Source: Luscinia megarhynchos | Lineage: Eukaryota; Chordata; Aves; Passeriformes; Turdidae | Direction: 5' to 3' | Length of the DNA: 64,000 bases | Assembly (NCBI GenBank): GCA_034336665.1 | Contig: CM067588.1 | Coordinates: 4,900,655-4,964,654 of the forward strand | Shown: one piece after another, positions 62,775-64,000 of the stretch | How the letters are laid out: every line of letters starts with the position of its first letter | Position numbering within the stretch: the stretch's first letter is position 1 | Notes under the pieces: model-generated | The model's database searches: none | What the model was told of the DNA's origin: nothing | What the model saw: the letters and a program-made list of their open reading frames with translations, nothing else | Translations under genes and position numbers: made by a program

Positions 62775-64000
62775 AATGCAGGACCCCAGGGTCTGAAAAA
62801 TTGGGTTTTAACCCCAATAGGCAACAGGATGAGAGCTTTGGACTCAGAAATGCCACCAGCACCATGTGGGACCAACAGGGTCTGCTGGTTCTGAAAAATT
62901 ATTTTTCAAACCCAAATAGGCAACTGGATGAGGGTTTTTAGACTCAGAAATGCCACCAGCACCATGTGAGACCCACAGGGTCTGCTGGTTCTGAAAAATG
63001 ATATTTTAACTCCAAAAGGGACAACTGAATGAGGGTTTTTAGATTCAGAAGTGCCACCAGTATCGTGAGAACCACAGGGTCTGCTGGTTCTGAAAAATTA
63101 TGTTTTTAACCCAAATAGGCAACTGGATGAGGGTTTTTAGACTAAGAAATGCCACCAGCACCATGTGAGACCCACAGGGTTTGTTGGTTCTACAAAAAAA
63201 AAAAAATTAACCCCAAAAGGCAACTTGATGAGCGTTTTCAGCCCCAGAGATGGCACCAGCACCATGTGGGACCAACAGGGTCTGCTGGTTCTGAAAAATT
63301 ATTTTTCAAACCCAAATAGGCACTGGATGAGGGTTTTTAGACTAAGAAATGCCACCAGCACCACTTGAGACCCACAGGGTTTGTTGGTTCTACCAAAAAA
63401 ATAAAATTAACCCCAAAAGGCAACGTGATAAACATTTTCAGCCCCAGAGATGGCCCCAGTACCATGTGAGACCAACAGGGTCTGCTGGTTCTGAAAAAAA
63501 AAAATTTTAACCCAAATAGGCAACTGGATGAGAGTTTTTAGACTCAGAAGTGCCACCAGCATCGTGAGAACCACACGGTCTGCTGGTTCTGAAAAATTAT
63601 TTTTTTAACCAAATAGCAATGGGATAAGGGTTTTTAGATTCAGAAGTGCCACCAGCACCACGTGAGAGCCACAGCTCCGTGTGTCACTGCTCCCAGCACG
63701 TGTCCCCTGCCAGGGCCGTGTCCCCAAGGTGCTGACTCTGAAAAATGATTTTTTAACCCCAAGAGACAATGGGATGAGGGTTTTTAGACTCAGAAATGGC
63801 ACCAGTACCATGTGAGACCCACAGGGTTTGCTGGTTCTGAAAAAAAAATTTAACCCCAAAAAACAACGGGATGAGCGCTTGCAGCCCCAGAGATGGCACC
63901 AGCACCACATGAGAGCCACAGGGTTTGCTGGTTCTGAAAAAAAGTAAATGTAACTGCAAAAAGGAGTGGGATGAGCGTTTTCAGCCCCAGAGATGGCACC
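62775..64000. repeat. About 100-bp satellite-like array at the window edge
   Basis: About twelve copies of a 95-105 bp unit with landmarks GGCAACTGGATGAGGGTTTT, GAAATGCCACCAGCACCATG, ACCCACAGGGTCTGCTGG and TTCTGAAAAATTATTTTT. It continues past the end of the window. Confidence 0.95.

Overview
The window is vertebrate nuclear DNA, almost certainly from a bird and probably a songbird. All genes are split by GT-AG introns. Two fragments resemble the avian CR1 LINE and two segments resemble passerine endogenous-retrovirus LTRs. The gene content and order match the human 1q32.1 block, and the GC-rich, minisatellite-packed texture suggests an avian microchromosome. By hand count of the listed arrays, about four-tenths of the window is tandem repeat. 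Nearly all long open frames inside those arrays are artefacts.

Layout: the 3' part of PLEKHA6 (+, ten exons, 218-8208, 3' UTR to about 9.78 kb); a minisatellite; GOLT1A (+, 12007-14244); 6 kb with no recognisable gene, made of three minisatellites plus about 2.5 kb of unique sequence, where mammals carry KISS1; REN (+, 20510-26822) with a TATA box and a 9-nt microexon; a short intergenic stretch with conserved-looking homeodomain-type motifs; ETNK2 (+, 29447-43413) with a large intron 1 that contains a 2.5-kb AT-rich island; then SOX13 (-, 58371-46437), convergent with ETNK2. The last 5.6 kb is SOX13 5' UTR/intron or upstream sequence with two candidate regulatory blocks and two more arrays.

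Reading frames were joined by checking splice phase at every junction. GOLT1A (132 aa), REN (412 aa), ETNK2 (384 aa) and SOX13 (611 aa) each close without frameshift, and each is within about 2 percent of the human protein length as I remember it. PLEKHA6 gives 457 C-terminal residues.

The genes are unrelated in function: a PH-domain scaffold of cell junctions, an ER-Golgi transport membrane protein, the aspartyl protease that starts angiotensin production, ethanolamine kinase, and a SoxD transcription factor. They are linked by ancient synteny, not by pathway. The most notable signals are the conserved REN microexon, the empty KISS1 slot with a weak kisspeptin-like string, and several minisatellites that begin at or supply splice sites. 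A 30-bp minisatellite unit is also shared by the REN promoter flank and ETNK2 intron 2.
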